From: G963663315 sp965116335
Lineage (GTDB): Bacteria > Pseudomonadota > Gammaproteobacteria > Arenicellales > Poriferihabitantaceae
DNA: 64,000 nt
NCBI GenBank assembly: GCA_965116335.1
Contig: OZ220677.1
Location: 1,426,001 to 1,490,000, forward strand
Direction: 5' to 3'
A program made the position numbers and the translations under genes. Shown here piece after piece: positions 25,873 through 35,216 of the stretch. Positions within the stretch are counted from its first letter, which is position 1, and every line of letters starts with the position of its first letter. The notes beneath the pieces were generated by a model. That model saw only the letters and a program-made list of their open reading frames with translations, made no database searches and was not told where the DNA came from.

Positions 25873-25968
25873 ATGATGTTGTAGGGGAGGGTCTTGTACC
25901 CTCCCGCAGATGTCGGAACAAGCATCAACAATACCGGGCGCCCACAAGGGGCGCCCCTACGACATCAT
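25873..25968 (+). repeat. 96-bp inverted-repeat element (MITE-like)
   Basis: Ends are near-perfect 15-bp inverted repeats: ATGATGTTGTAGGGG at 25873-25887 and its complement CCCCTACGACATCAT at 25954-25968, one mismatch. Inside are two GC-rich stem-loops (GGGAGGGTCTTGTACCCTCCC and GGGCGCCCACAAGGGGCGCCC). No coding capacity. The pattern is that of small dispersed palindromic elements. It lies between the TRAP binding-protein and permease genes. Confidence 0.75.
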
Positions 25969-26004
25969 TTAATCGCAAGTGCACAACTCCATTTTTCGTT
26001 AATT

Positions 26005-26026
26005 GTGAAGAACTCTCATTCTTCAC
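26005..26026 (+). repeat. Perfect 8-bp inverted repeat
   Basis: GTGAAGAA-ctctca-TTCTTCAC forms a perfect hairpin. It is not followed by a T run, so it is not a classic terminator. It may control expression of the following permease gene or simply be part of its coding start. Confidence 0.55.
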
Positions 26027-27039
26027 ATCCGCTATTTAGTCTGAACATCGGGTTTCGGGCGCTGGCTGCGTCCATGATTGCTGTATTGTTCCTGTTTTTG
26101 ATCGACAACACGTTGATCCACTGGTTCAAGTGGCCGGGAACACGACACTTTCTCTCCTACCTCGGATTATTCGGCGCCACGCACTCCGTCCCGGAGCTGG
26201 CTGGCCCCGACATACTCCGCGGCTGGATACAGCTTATTGTCTCACTGGTTGCGGTTCCGGGAGTCATCTCTCTGGTCATTATCACTCGCGCACGAGGACT
26301 GGATGAGGATGCCCGGCTGTATAGCCGTATTTCTGCATTCATCATCCGTGCCGCATTCTGGTCGGTTTTCCTGGTTGGCCTGACCGATATGCTGATTTCG
26401 TTTGTCAGGGTTGAGGGATTTTTAAGTGCACTCGCAGGCGAATACCTGACCATTCAGTTGGGACGCCCTATTTTCCGTGGCACTTATATCCACTTCCCGC
26501 TGATCCTGCTTTCTATTGTCATTGCCGGCTTTACCCGGACACTGGGATTTATCTGGCTGGCTCTGCTGATTGTCGCGGCGGAGTTCCTGATTGTGATTAC
26601 CCGCTTCGTGTTTTCTTATGAGCAGGCGTTCATGGGGGATCTGGTGCGATTCTGGTATGCTGGTCTGTTCCTGTTCGCCAGTGCCTACACGCTGGTCGAG
26701 GATGGACACGTTCGAGTGGATGTACTGTACGCCAATTTCAGCGACCGGGGCAAGGCACTGACCAATTCGCTGGGCTCTCTCTTGCTGGGGTTGCCACTGT
26801 GCTGGAATATTCTGATCCAGGGTATGTCGGGCAAAGGCAGTATCATCAATAGCCCGTTGCTTAGTTTTGAAATCTCGCAAAGCGGTTTCGGTATGTATAC
26901 CAAGTATCTGATGGCCGCTTATCTGCTGATATTCGCCGTCAGTATGGCCGTTCAGTTCGTCAGTTTCACACTCACCAATATCGCGGTTTACCAGACCAGT
27001 AGCCGCGAGACAGCCGTGACCACAGAGGAACACGCATAA
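26005..27039 (+). CDS. TRAP transporter small permease, N-terminally enlarged
   Basis: About 344 aa from a GTG at 26005. The start is insecure: no ribosome site is visible, and ATG 26074 would shorten the product by 23 codons. The C-terminal half is an ordinary DctQ subunit (LIVITRFVF, then LVEDGHVRVDVLYANFSDRG and a last helix near 315-335). The first about 165 residues carry roughly five further hydrophobic helices not found in standard DctQ proteins of about 160-200 aa. Stop and start overlap (TAATG) with the large permease gene. Confidence 0.8.
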   Translation: MKNSHSSHPLFSLNIGFRALAASMIAVLFLFLIDNTLIHWFKWPGTRHFLSYLGLFGATHSVPELAGPDILRGWIQLIVSLVAVPGVISLVIITRARGLDEDARLYSRISAFIIRAAFWSVFLVGLTDMLISFVRVEGFLSALAGEYLTIQLGRPIFRGTYIHFPLILLSIVIAGFTRTLGFIWLALLIVAAEFLIVITRFVFSYEQAFMGDLVRFWYAGLFLFASAYTLVEDGHVRVDVLYANFSDRGKALTNSLGSLLLGLPLCWNILIQGMSGKGSIINSPLLSFEISQSGFGMYTKYLMAAYLLIFAVSMAVQFVSFTLTNIAVYQTSSRETAVTTEEHA

Positions 27040-29699
27040 TGGAACTGGTTTTTCTGGGCGTTCTGATCCTGCTGATGATCGTCTCGCTGAGCTCCGGGTT
27101 TCCGGTGGCTTTTGCCTTGCCCGGTTCTGCCATCGGGGCAATTGGTCTTGCCGCAATTTGTGGCTGGTTGTTCGCACAAGACCCGGGAGCCTACTTTGCC
27201 CAGGATGGCCCGGTACAATGGCTGACCGCGGGAGTGACCAATTTCCGTAGCCTCTACTGGGAGGTGGAGCGCGATACACTGATCGCGATTCCGTTGTTCG
27301 TGTTTATGGGCATCATGCTGCAACGCTCGAAAATCGCGGAAGACCTGCTGGTGGCAATGGCTCAATTATTCGGCCCGGTTCCCGGGGGGCTGGGCATCTC
27401 TGTAGTGTTCGTCGGCGCGTTGCTGGCTGCGACAACCGGCATTCTGGGTGCCACCGTGATTGCCATGGGACTGATCTCATTGCCAGCCATGCTACGCAAC
27501 AATTACTCGCAACCCCTGGCAACAGGAACCATTTGCGCTTCAGGCACGCTCGGACAAATCATTCCCCCATCCATTGTACTGATCATCCTGGCCGATCAGT
27601 TGGCCAACGCAGCGGATCAGGCAAGAACACTGAGAGCCCAGGAATACAAGAAGGCAACCGGCGAGTTTTCGATGCCCGCCGAGCTCGACATCGTCTCAGC
27701 CAGCGCCGGAGATATGTTCATGGGGGCACTAATCCCCGGCTTGATTCTGGTCGGGTTATATATGTTGTACATTCTGGCAAGGGCAGTTCTGAAGCCCGGT
27801 ACAGCACCACCGATTCCCTACGACGGGGAATATGATCGGCAGTTTTTCAGCAAGGTCGCTATCTCTCTGGTGCCGCCCCTTTCACTTATTTTCGCAGTGC
27901 TCGGCTCCATTGTGGCCGGCGTGGCTACGGTCAATCAGGCGGGCGCGATTGGAGCGGTTGGCGCGATTGTAATGGGCGGATACCGCCTGCAGGAAAACCC
28001 TGAAAACAGGTATACCCCACTCATTATTTTCATCTGCTCGGTATTGAGTCTTCTGGTTCTGCTGCAATTATTTGACCTTAATGTAAAGAATATAACCAGC
28101 ACCCGGGATCAGGTCGGCATTATTCTGGCAACCATCGCGGTCATCTCCTGCCTCGGCGCCGTTGTCTGGAGTGTCTGGAGGACCTGGAAAATAGACGACA
28201 CACTGGTCAGTGTGATGATCGACACTGCCAAGACCACCTCCATGGTATTTATCATTCTGATCGGGGCGGCCATGCTGACGGCGGCATTCCGGGGGTTTGG
28301 AGGAGAGCATCTGGTGCGAGAGTTCCTGACCGGACTGCCGGGTGGATTCTGGACTCAGTTCCTGGTGGTTATGCTGGTCATATTCCTGCTCGGATTCTTC
28401 CTCGACTTCATTGAAATAGCGGTAGTCGTTGTTCCCATCGTAGCGCCCATCCTGTTAGCCGACCCTTCCGCCAATGTCACCGCAGTCTGGCTGGGCGTGA
28501 TGATCGGGCTGAATATCCAGACATCTTTCCTGACTCCGCCGTTCGGCTTTGCCCTGTTTTATTTACGAGGAGTAGCGCCGCCAACCGTCAAAACTACGGC
28601 GATCTATAAGGGCGCGGTCGCATTCATCGTGTTGCAACTGGTCGGACTTGCCATCGTCGGCTACTCTCCGAGCCTGGTCAACTATATGCCTGCCCGTACT
28701 TACCTGACATCCGAAACAGCACCGCCCCCGGTCAACCCGAAGTTACAGTATTGTCTGGAAGAGCAGGTGTTCAGCGAATATGATACGCGCGAAGCGCAAA
28801 TACTCGACAGCCTGGCAGTAATTGGAAGAACCGATTTCACGCCATTGCCTGTGACCTGGCAGGACTCTCTGAGCAACAGCTTCACGCTGGCGGAAAATAC
28901 ATTCACTCTGGTGAATAATGTCCAGGCAGCGAACGCAGAGCTGGGTGATTTCATACCCGGCTATAAACCATTGCACAATGAAGTGCGCCAGATTACTGTA
29001 CGAATCCGAAGTATTGACAACCGCCTGAAGACCCTGCACGACCAACACCGGCGTTGGTCAAGGCGTGATGATACCAAACTGTCTCGGCTCCAGGCCATTG
29101 AGTCGGAGATCAACGAGCTCGAACTGGAGCGGGAAATGCTGGAAAACCGTCTGCCGCCTGAATGGCCGGTGGAAAACAAAAGATACAAGCAACTGGCACA
29201 AGCCGAAAAGAGCGCAAGAATACAATATCGTCGTAACTCGGATGCCGCTTATGAGCCATTACAAAAGCTGTTGCGGCTGCTTGACCAGAGGGCGTCCCTG
29301 GCCGACATACAACCCGACATCCGCAACCTGAACGCAGCAATCGAAAATGAGCCAGCACAAATCGCGATTGAAACCATTCAATCGGTCGAATCGCGGCTTG
29401 GCGACTTCGACGGGGTTTCCAAAATCAAATCACAGCTGGCGAAGTCAAGACGCGCCTTGAAGGGCGACAATCCGAATACCGAATCCGCAAAACAGCATCA
29501 TGCAGAAGCCCTGTCGCTGCTTGCCCGGGAACTTGAATGGAGAGATCAGGCATCCACATTGCTACCCGCGCTTCGCGACTACGACAACACGATAAAAAAC
29601 TCCATAGGCGCCCGCTTACAGTCCCGTTTCACAAAAGCCCGGGCCAAACAGATAGCCGCCTGTCGCTCCGTACATCGCGATGTATCCCTGCACTTTTAA
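27039..29699 (+). CDS. TRAP transporter large permease with long C-terminal coiled-coil extension
   Basis: 886 aa, twice the normal DctM length. Residues 1-550 are the ion-coupled transport subunit with about a dozen or more helices, including GLISLPAMLRNNY, SGTLGQIIPPSIVLI and SFLTPPFGFALFYLRG, all DctM hallmarks. An inserted polar loop (190-225) and extra helices (330-380) also exceed the basic plan. Residues 553-886 form a soluble, charged, mostly helical region with heptad-like stretches (RLQAIESEINELELEREMLE near 685-705). It probably works with the TakP-like binding protein on organic acids; the role of the tail is unknown. Confidence 0.87.
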   Translation: MELVFLGVLILLMIVSLSSGFPVAFALPGSAIGAIGLAAICGWLFAQDPGAYFAQDGPVQWLTAGVTNFRSLYWEVERDTLIAIPLFVFMGIMLQRSKIAEDLLVAMAQLFGPVPGGLGISVVFVGALLAATTGILGATVIAMGLISLPAMLRNNYSQPLATGTICASGTLGQIIPPSIVLIILADQLANAADQARTLRAQEYKKATGEFSMPAELDIVSASAGDMFMGALIPGLILVGLYMLYILARAVLKPGTAPPIPYDGEYDRQFFSKVAISLVPPLSLIFAVLGSIVAGVATVNQAGAIGAVGAIVMGGYRLQENPENRYTPLIIFICSVLSLLVLLQLFDLNVKNITSTRDQVGIILATIAVISCLGAVVWSVWRTWKIDDTLVSVMIDTAKTTSMVFIILIGAAMLTAAFRGFGGEHLVREFLTGLPGGFWTQFLVVMLVIFLLGFFLDFIEIAVVVVPIVAPILLADPSANVTAVWLGVMIGLNIQTSFLTPPFGFALFYLRGVAPPTVKTTAIYKGAVAFIVLQLVGLAIVGYSPSLVNYMPARTYLTSETAPPPVNPKLQYCLEEQVFSEYDTREAQILDSLAVIGRTDFTPLPVTWQDSLSNSFTLAENTFTLVNNVQAANAELGDFIPGYKPLHNEVRQITVRIRSIDNRLKTLHDQHRRWSRRDDTKLSRLQAIESEINELELEREMLENRLPPEWPVENKRYKQLAQAEKSARIQYRRNSDAAYEPLQKLLRLLDQRASLADIQPDIRNLNAAIENEPAQIAIETIQSVESRLGDFDGVSKIKSQLAKSRRALKGDNPNTESAKQHHAEALSLLARELEWRDQASTLLPALRDYDNTIKNSIGARLQSRFTKARAKQIAACRSVHRDVSLHF

Positions 29700-29728
29700 G
29701 CCCTGCTGCGTGAGAGCCAGCGCCGGAT

Positions 29729-30694
29729 TTACCGACCCGGCGTCGCCACCTGCACTTCATAGCCGGGTTGTTCCGGCTCATCATCCAGCATTTGTGGCGG
29801 GAATCCCGGTGCGGTAACGTTGATTCCGGTGGCATCTTCCAGGCGTCGAATGATGTTGGGTGACAGTTCCCCGGCGCCATAACGCGCCTGACCATCCTGA
29901 AAAACATCCACCATTAGCGGGGACAGTTCGAGAGGAATATTGTGGCGTTTGGCGATCTCATTGAATAGCCCGATATCCTTGCAGACCAGCCCCATCGTAA
30001 AACTTATATCCCGGCTACCGTTCAGAATCACCTGGCTTTCGGTCTCGTGGACGAAAGAATTTCCGGAAGAGATCCGGATAGCCTCATAGGTCGTGTTCAG
30101 ATCCATTCCAGCCGCCTTCGACGTAATCAGGGCCTCACAAACAGACAGCAGATTGGCAGTGGCGAGATAGTTGGTCACCACTTTCAGGACCGATGCCGAG
30201 CCGAGCGGGCCAGTATGCAGGATGCGCCGCCCCATCGCGGTGAGCAGAGGCAGAATATGCTCGAATGTGTCGCGCTCACAACCGGCGAATATAGAGATAT
30301 TGCCGCTGGCCGCACGATGGCAGCCTCCCGAAACCGGGCAGTCCACGGCCTGTGCGTCAACGGCTTTTACCCGCTCCCCGAGTCGGCATACCTCGGATTG
30401 ATCGGTGGTGCTCATTTCCGCCCAGATCTTGCCCTTGCCAAGACCCTGCAGGGCACCGTCATCCGCCTCCATGACCGCAGCACTGGCCGCAGGACTCGGC
30501 AGACAGGTAATCAGAACATCTGCATCCTCGGCCATCTGGCGTGGATTCTCTCCCCATTTAGCACCCGCATCCAGGAACGGTTGCGCCACGCTTCGATCCA
30601 GGTCGCGAACCGTCAGATCAAAGCCATTTCTCAATAAACTGCCTGCCAGTTTGCCGCCGACATTGCCGAGGCCGATAAAGCCGATTTTATTCAT
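29729..30694 (-). CDS. NAD(P)-dependent oxidoreductase, 3-hydroxyisobutyrate dehydrogenase family
   Basis: 321-aa beta-hydroxyacid dehydrogenase. Rossmann motif GLGNVG at 8-13, DCPVSGG at about 118-124 for substrate binding, and a catalytic Lys in LKVVTNYLATANL near 165-177. Candidate substrates are 3-hydroxyisobutyrate, tartronate semialdehyde or similar; nothing nearby decides. It converges on the TRAP operon with a 29-base gap and shows no obvious partner. Confidence 0.82.
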   Translation of the reverse strand: MNKIGFIGLGNVGGKLAGSLLRNGFDLTVRDLDRSVAQPFLDAGAKWGENPRQMAEDADVLITCLPSPAASAAVMEADDGALQGLGKGKIWAEMSTTDQSEVCRLGERVKAVDAQAVDCPVSGGCHRAASGNISIFAGCERDTFEHILPLLTAMGRRILHTGPLGSASVLKVVTNYLATANLLSVCEALITSKAAGMDLNTTYEAIRISSGNSFVHETESQVILNGSRDISFTMGLVCKDIGLFNEIAKRHNIPLELSPLMVDVFQDGQARYGAGELSPNIIRRLEDATGINVTAPGFPPQMLDDEPEQPGYEVQVATPGR

Positions 30695-30816
30695 GATGAT
30701 TTCCGGTTGGAGTTTGATGTCCTGTGTTTCTCAATGGAGAGATTACCAGACAGATTGTAAAATAAAAGAAATCATTTCCGCTATACTCACTGTCAGGCAA
30801 TCACAACCCGACAATC

Positions 30817-30883
30817 ATTCCCCCCTTGAGGGGGAATCCAATCGTGCTTCGCGGATTGGATGGGGGGCGGTGGGATTACCACC
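30817..30883. repeat. Cluster of three small hairpins (REP-like)
   Basis: Three perfect stem-loops in 67 bases: ATTCCCCC-cttga-GGGGGAAT (30817-30837), CCAATC-gtgcttcgcg-GATTGG (30838-30859) and GGTGG-gatta-CCACC (30869-30883). Non-coding, between divergent genes. The arrangement resembles dispersed extragenic palindromes. Confidence 0.6.
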
Positions 30884-30928
30884 TGATCCCCACCTCAACC
30901 CCGACAATCTCGATCTGTCAGACAACCC

Positions 30929-31477
30929 ATGAAAAGAATATGCGTATATTGCGGCTCCAAAGCCGGTAACCAAACACAATACCGCAATGCGGCAAAGTCT
31001 CTGGCCAGCGCCATGAGCGCGCGCAATATCGGCCTGGTTTACGGCGGTGGCAGTATTGGCCTGATGGGGCAAATAGCGGACTCGATTATGGAAAACAACG
31101 GTGAAGCCATCGGAGTCATTCCAGCAGCCCTGTTCAAGAACGAAGTACCCCATCAGGGTTTGACCGAGTTGATCACAGTGACTGATATGCACCAGCGAAA
31201 AGCCAAAATGGCCAGCCTGGCGGATGGATTCATTGCCCTGCCGGGCGGATTCGGCACTCTGGAAGAATTTTTTGAGGCAATCACCTGGTCGCAACTGAAG
31301 ATTCACAACAAATTCAAGCCGGTCGGGCTTTTGAATGTGGCCGGATACTACGATCAGCTGCACGCCTTCATCAACCATACGGTCGACCAGGGCTTCATCA
31401 AGCCCAAACATCAGGCACTGTATACGGTGCATTGTGACCCGCATACCCTGCTCGACCGGATGCTGGAGAGAACCTGA
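30929..31477 (+). CDS. LOG family nucleotide phosphoribohydrolase
   Basis: 182-aa Rossmann-fold enzyme that cleaves nucleoside 5'-monophosphates into base and ribose 5-phosphate; some relatives release cytokinin bases. Conserved motif PGGFGTLEE at 105-113 and the upstream MHQRK (87-91) are both present. N-terminal ICVYCGSKAG and VYGGGSIGLMG are typical of this family. It stands alone between a repeat-bearing intergenic region and a convergent oxidase gene. Confidence 0.9.
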   Translation: MKRICVYCGSKAGNQTQYRNAAKSLASAMSARNIGLVYGGGSIGLMGQIADSIMENNGEAIGVIPAALFKNEVPHQGLTELITVTDMHQRKAKMASLADGFIALPGGFGTLEEFFEAITWSQLKIHNKFKPVGLLNVAGYYDQLHAFINHTVDQGFIKPKHQALYTVHCDPHTLLDRMLERT

Positions 31478-31505
31478 CTGTCCCACAGGCAACCGGGAGA
31501 GAGAA

Positions 31506-33935
31506 TCAGCCTCTGAGCTTCTCGCCCTTCGGGTCGAATAGTGGCGCGGGCAGCAGTTCAGCTTTATGTGGAACCCCCAGTATTGCAACCTCGAACTGCT
31601 CACCGGGGACGGCGAAAGCGGCATCGACATAGCCCAGAGCCACCGAGGTATTGAAGGTAAAACTGTACGAGCCGGAAGTGATGCGACCGACATATCTGCC
31701 AGAGCGGGAAATGGTCTCACCACCCCAGGCATCTGCGCCCTCGCGTCCAGCAGCAGATTCGATAGTGAAACAACAAAGCCTTTGTCGTGGCGGCAGATGC
31801 TTGATCTTCATATAAGCGTCTCGCCCCAAAAACTCAGGCTTATCCGTTTTCACCAGTGCTGCCAGCCCGGATTCCACCGGCGACCATTCCGGCGAGTATT
31901 CACGCCCCCAGCTACCGTAACCTTTTTCGATCCTCATAGACCCCAAGGCACGTGAGCCAACTGGCCGGATCGCATACTGCTCTCCTTTAGCCAGAATGGA
32001 TTGGTACAGCTGCAATTGATTTTCTTCGCTGACATAAATCTCGTAACCCAGATCCCCGGTAAATGAAACCCGCAACAGGATCGCCTGATAGCCGTCTATT
32101 TCGATCACGCGGTTACGCATGAAGCCCAAAGAATCATTAGGTAAATCGCAACCAGTAACTTCCTCCAGCAGTTTCCTGGCATTGGGCCCGGCAATATTGA
32201 ATCCGGTCATGGCTTCGGTGACACACTCGAAATGAACGCCCGGAGCGGGCAAAAACTGCTCGAAAATCCGCAAGTGGTAATCCTCGGCAATGCCCGACCC
32301 GATCATGAACAACGACTCGTCCGACAGACGTGCGACCGTGAAGTCTCCGGCCAACCCGGCACGCAGACTCAACAGCGGAGTCAGACAGATACGCCCGTTT
32401 TGTGCGGGCACATGGTTGGCAATTATGCGATCCAGCCAGGCGACGGCATTTTCCCCCGTGATCCGGTACTTGGCGAAATTCGAGGTATCGACCAGCCCCA
32501 CAGACGCTCTCAGTGCCCGCGCCTCCTGTCCCATGACCTCGAACCATCGCGGGCGCTCGAAACTGAACTCGTCCTGCTGAGGCACACCGCCTGTCGCATA
32601 CCATTGGGCATGCTCCCAGCCGTAGGAAAGACCGAATACGCCACCCATGGACTTTTGCAGATCATGCACCGGGCGTTTTTTGAGCGGTCGGCCCGCCTCA
32701 CGTTCTTCATTCGGGAAATGAATGCGGAAACGAGAGCTGTAGGTATCAAGTGCCCGTGCCCGGGTCCAGGATTTGGTCGCCCATCGACCAAAACGGGCGA
32801 CATCCCATGCGAACATATCCAGCTCCGGTTCGCCTTCGACAATCCACTCAGCCAGCGTTTTGCCGAGACCGGCACTCTGGCTGAAGCCCGGAATAATACC
32901 GTTACACACATAGTAGTTTTTCAGTCCCCGCACCGGACCAAGCAATGCGGAAGAATCCGGTGACCAGATCATGGGACCATTGATCACTCTCTTGATCCCG
33001 GCTTCGCTCAGCGCAGGCACCCGGTCACAGGCTCGCATCACATTCTCCGAGATACGATCCAGGTCTTCCTGCAACAGGTCATGACCGAAATCAGCAGGTG
33101 TACCATCCTCTGCCCAGAACCGACCATCCCGTTCATACGCCCCAACCAGCAATCCCTTGCCTTCCTGACGCATATAGTATTCATTATCCCGATCAGCCAC
33201 TGCCGGAAGCTCTCTGTCCAGGCTGGCGATTTCAGGTATGTTCCCGGTCACGAAATACTGATGCTCCATCGGCATCAAAGGCAGGTCAATTCCAGCCAGC
33301 CTGGCTACTTCCCGCCCCCACAGGCCGGCGGCATTGACCACGACATCGGCCTGGATGTTGCCTTTTGGAGTCACCACCTGCCAGCTTCCATCCGCTCTCG
33401 GCCTGGTTTCGATCACCGGAGTAAAACGGTGAATTTCGGCACCGTTCTTGCGAGCGCCCTGGGCATAAGCATGAGTCACTCCGGAAGGGTCAACATGACC
33501 ACTGAGCGGTTCGTACATCGCACACAGCACATTGTCCAGGTTCAGCAACGGATTCAGGTCGAGGATTTCCTGCGGAGATATTTCGTAAAACTCTGCATCG
33601 AACGCCCGGGCTTTGGATGCCTGTATACGCAGTTGATGCACTCGCTCCCGGGTACAGGCCAGATAAATCGAGCCGGGCTGATGAATACCGCATGACTGCC
33701 CGGTTTCCTTCTCCAGCTGCCGGTACAGATTCATCGTGTAGTACTGCATTCTGGATACATTGTCATTATCATGCAGACCATGTGTTCCGGCTGCGGCGTG
33801 CCAGGTGGAACCGGATGTCAATTCATCGCGCTCAAGCAACATCACATCCCGCCAACCCAGCCCGGTCAGATGATAGAGAATACTGCAGCCGACCAGACCG
33901 CCACCAATCACAACTACCTGCGCTTCGGACTTCAT
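31506..33935 (-). CDS. Dimethylglycine/sarcosine dehydrogenase-like FAD oxidase with GcvT domain
   Basis: 809 aa. An N-terminal DAO-type FAD domain has GGGLVG at 11-16, and H46 in STWHAAAG matches the covalent-FAD histidine of dimethylglycine dehydrogenase. A middle FAO domain lies near 370-430. C-terminal aminomethyltransferase (GcvT) domains at about 430-800 would carry the released formaldehyde unit to tetrahydrofolate. It demethylates a secondary or tertiary N-methyl amine such as dimethylglycine or sarcosine; which one is not decided. Its start lies 13 bases after the stop of an upstream aminotransferase gene. Confidence 0.86.
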   Translation of the reverse strand: MKSEAQVVVIGGGLVGCSILYHLTGLGWRDVMLLERDELTSGSTWHAAAGTHGLHDNDNVSRMQYYTMNLYRQLEKETGQSCGIHQPGSIYLACTRERVHQLRIQASKARAFDAEFYEISPQEILDLNPLLNLDNVLCAMYEPLSGHVDPSGVTHAYAQGARKNGAEIHRFTPVIETRPRADGSWQVVTPKGNIQADVVVNAAGLWGREVARLAGIDLPLMPMEHQYFVTGNIPEIASLDRELPAVADRDNEYYMRQEGKGLLVGAYERDGRFWAEDGTPADFGHDLLQEDLDRISENVMRACDRVPALSEAGIKRVINGPMIWSPDSSALLGPVRGLKNYYVCNGIIPGFSQSAGLGKTLAEWIVEGEPELDMFAWDVARFGRWATKSWTRARALDTYSSRFRIHFPNEEREAGRPLKKRPVHDLQKSMGGVFGLSYGWEHAQWYATGGVPQQDEFSFERPRWFEVMGQEARALRASVGLVDTSNFAKYRITGENAVAWLDRIIANHVPAQNGRICLTPLLSLRAGLAGDFTVARLSDESLFMIGSGIAEDYHLRIFEQFLPAPGVHFECVTEAMTGFNIAGPNARKLLEEVTGCDLPNDSLGFMRNRVIEIDGYQAILLRVSFTGDLGYEIYVSEENQLQLYQSILAKGEQYAIRPVGSRALGSMRIEKGYGSWGREYSPEWSPVESGLAALVKTDKPEFLGRDAYMKIKHLPPRQRLCCFTIESAAGREGADAWGGETISRSGRYVGRITSGSYSFTFNTSVALGYVDAAFAVPGEQFEVAILGVPHKAELLPAPLFDPKGEKLRG

Positions 33936-33948
33936 TATCTACCTTGCC

Positions 33949-35124
33949 TCACTTAAGTTCATGAATATATGCGGCTATACGATCACAGGCGACCGCCAGC
34001 CGATCATCTGGAACACATAGACTGACACGAATCAGCCCCTTTCCGGTTGTGCCAAATCCATCGCATGGCAATACTGCGACATTGTGCCGATCCAGCATAT
34101 CCCTGGCAAACTGTCGGCTGGAAACCGGCAAACGCGAGATGTCCAGCACCACATACATACCACCAGCCGCGCTATACAGCGACAGGGGATACACTTTTTC
34201 GAGTTTCCGATAGAGTATCCTGCGCCGGGTATCCATATTATGGCGCACCTGATCTGCCGTATGAGACCCGGATTGAAAAGCGGTCAGGGCGGCATCCATG
34301 ATGAACTCCGGCAGACCATAAGCCATACAGATCGAAAGGTTGTACAGATTCTCGATCAGCGCGGCCGGGGCGACAACCCAACCCAGACGCCAGCCGGTCA
34401 TGCGGTGCGATTTGGACAGACTGGAGACCGTGACGCAAACCGGGTGCGCGCCGACAACACTGGCCGGGCTTGCCCGATCTTTCGGCAGTAGCAGTTCCTG
34501 ATACACTTCGTCATTGATCAGCCAGATACCGCGCTCCCGACAAATCTCCACCAGAGGCGTAAATTGCTCCATGCTATAGGCTACTCCGACTGGATTGTTA
34601 GGAGAGTTTAGTACAATCGCCCGCGTCTTGTCTGTGATCGCGGCAATCACATCACCGGGATTCAACTCGAAATTGTTCTCTCTTTTGACCGGAACACTCA
34701 CCAAGGTGGCACCCGATGCGGTGAATGTGGCTGGATACGTGGTGTAGTAAGGCTCTATCAGAATCACCTCGTCACCGTGTTCGAGCACACACTGGGCAAC
34801 GGCGAACAGCGCATTTTGTGCTCCGGAGAATACCGCGCAATGATACGCATCAACTGCCTGTCCGGTGAGTTCCTGGTGACGCCTCGCAATCGCCCTCCTC
34901 AACTCCATCGTACCCTGGATCCGGGTGTAATGATGACGCCCACTCCGCAGACTCGCCACCGCCGACTCCACAATGACATCCGCGGTCACCTCGTCGGTTT
35001 CCTGTCCGACACTCAATACGATAATATCCTCCCCGGCCTCGCTGCGTGCCATGCCCTCATAATGCACCTCCCAGGCATCCACGCTCTCACCCGATATACG
35101 CATCGTCAGGCTGGAAAATTTCAT
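33949..35124 (-). CDS. Pyridoxal-phosphate aminotransferase class I/II
   Basis: About 391 aa from ATG 35124; an in-frame TTG six codons upstream is a less likely start. PLP lysine K238 in SLSKSHRMTGWRLGW, with the preceding NSPNNPVG and NDEVYQEL segments binding the cofactor. It resembles aspartate/arginine:pyruvate-type transaminases. It precedes the dimethylglycine-dehydrogenase-like gene by 13 bases, so the two are likely co-transcribed for degradation of an amino or N-methyl compound. Confidence 0.85.
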   Translation of the reverse strand: MKFSSLTMRISGESVDAWEVHYEGMARSEAGEDIIVLSVGQETDEVTADVIVESAVASLRSGRHHYTRIQGTMELRRAIARRHQELTGQAVDAYHCAVFSGAQNALFAVAQCVLEHGDEVILIEPYYTTYPATFTASGATLVSVPVKRENNFELNPGDVIAAITDKTRAIVLNSPNNPVGVAYSMEQFTPLVEICRERGIWLINDEVYQELLLPKDRASPASVVGAHPVCVTVSSLSKSHRMTGWRLGWVVAPAALIENLYNLSICMAYGLPEFIMDAALTAFQSGSHTADQVRHNMDTRRRILYRKLEKVYPLSLYSAAGGMYVVLDISRLPVSSRQFARDMLDRHNVAVLPCDGFGTTGKGLIRVSLCVPDDRLAVACDRIAAYIHELK

Positions 35125-35216
35125 GGCAGGGAAACTATTCAATCGTGTTTCCTGTGATCCAGATGTTAGCCAGGCTGTCTCTTTGCTTTCTTTCCCGGTT
35201 TCAGAAAAACCCGCTA

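Noticed and set aside
26422..27279. 285-codon minus-strand ORF opposite the TRAP small permease
   Set aside because: Antisense to membrane-protein codons, rich in Arg/Gln as expected from reversed hydrophobic codons; no motif.
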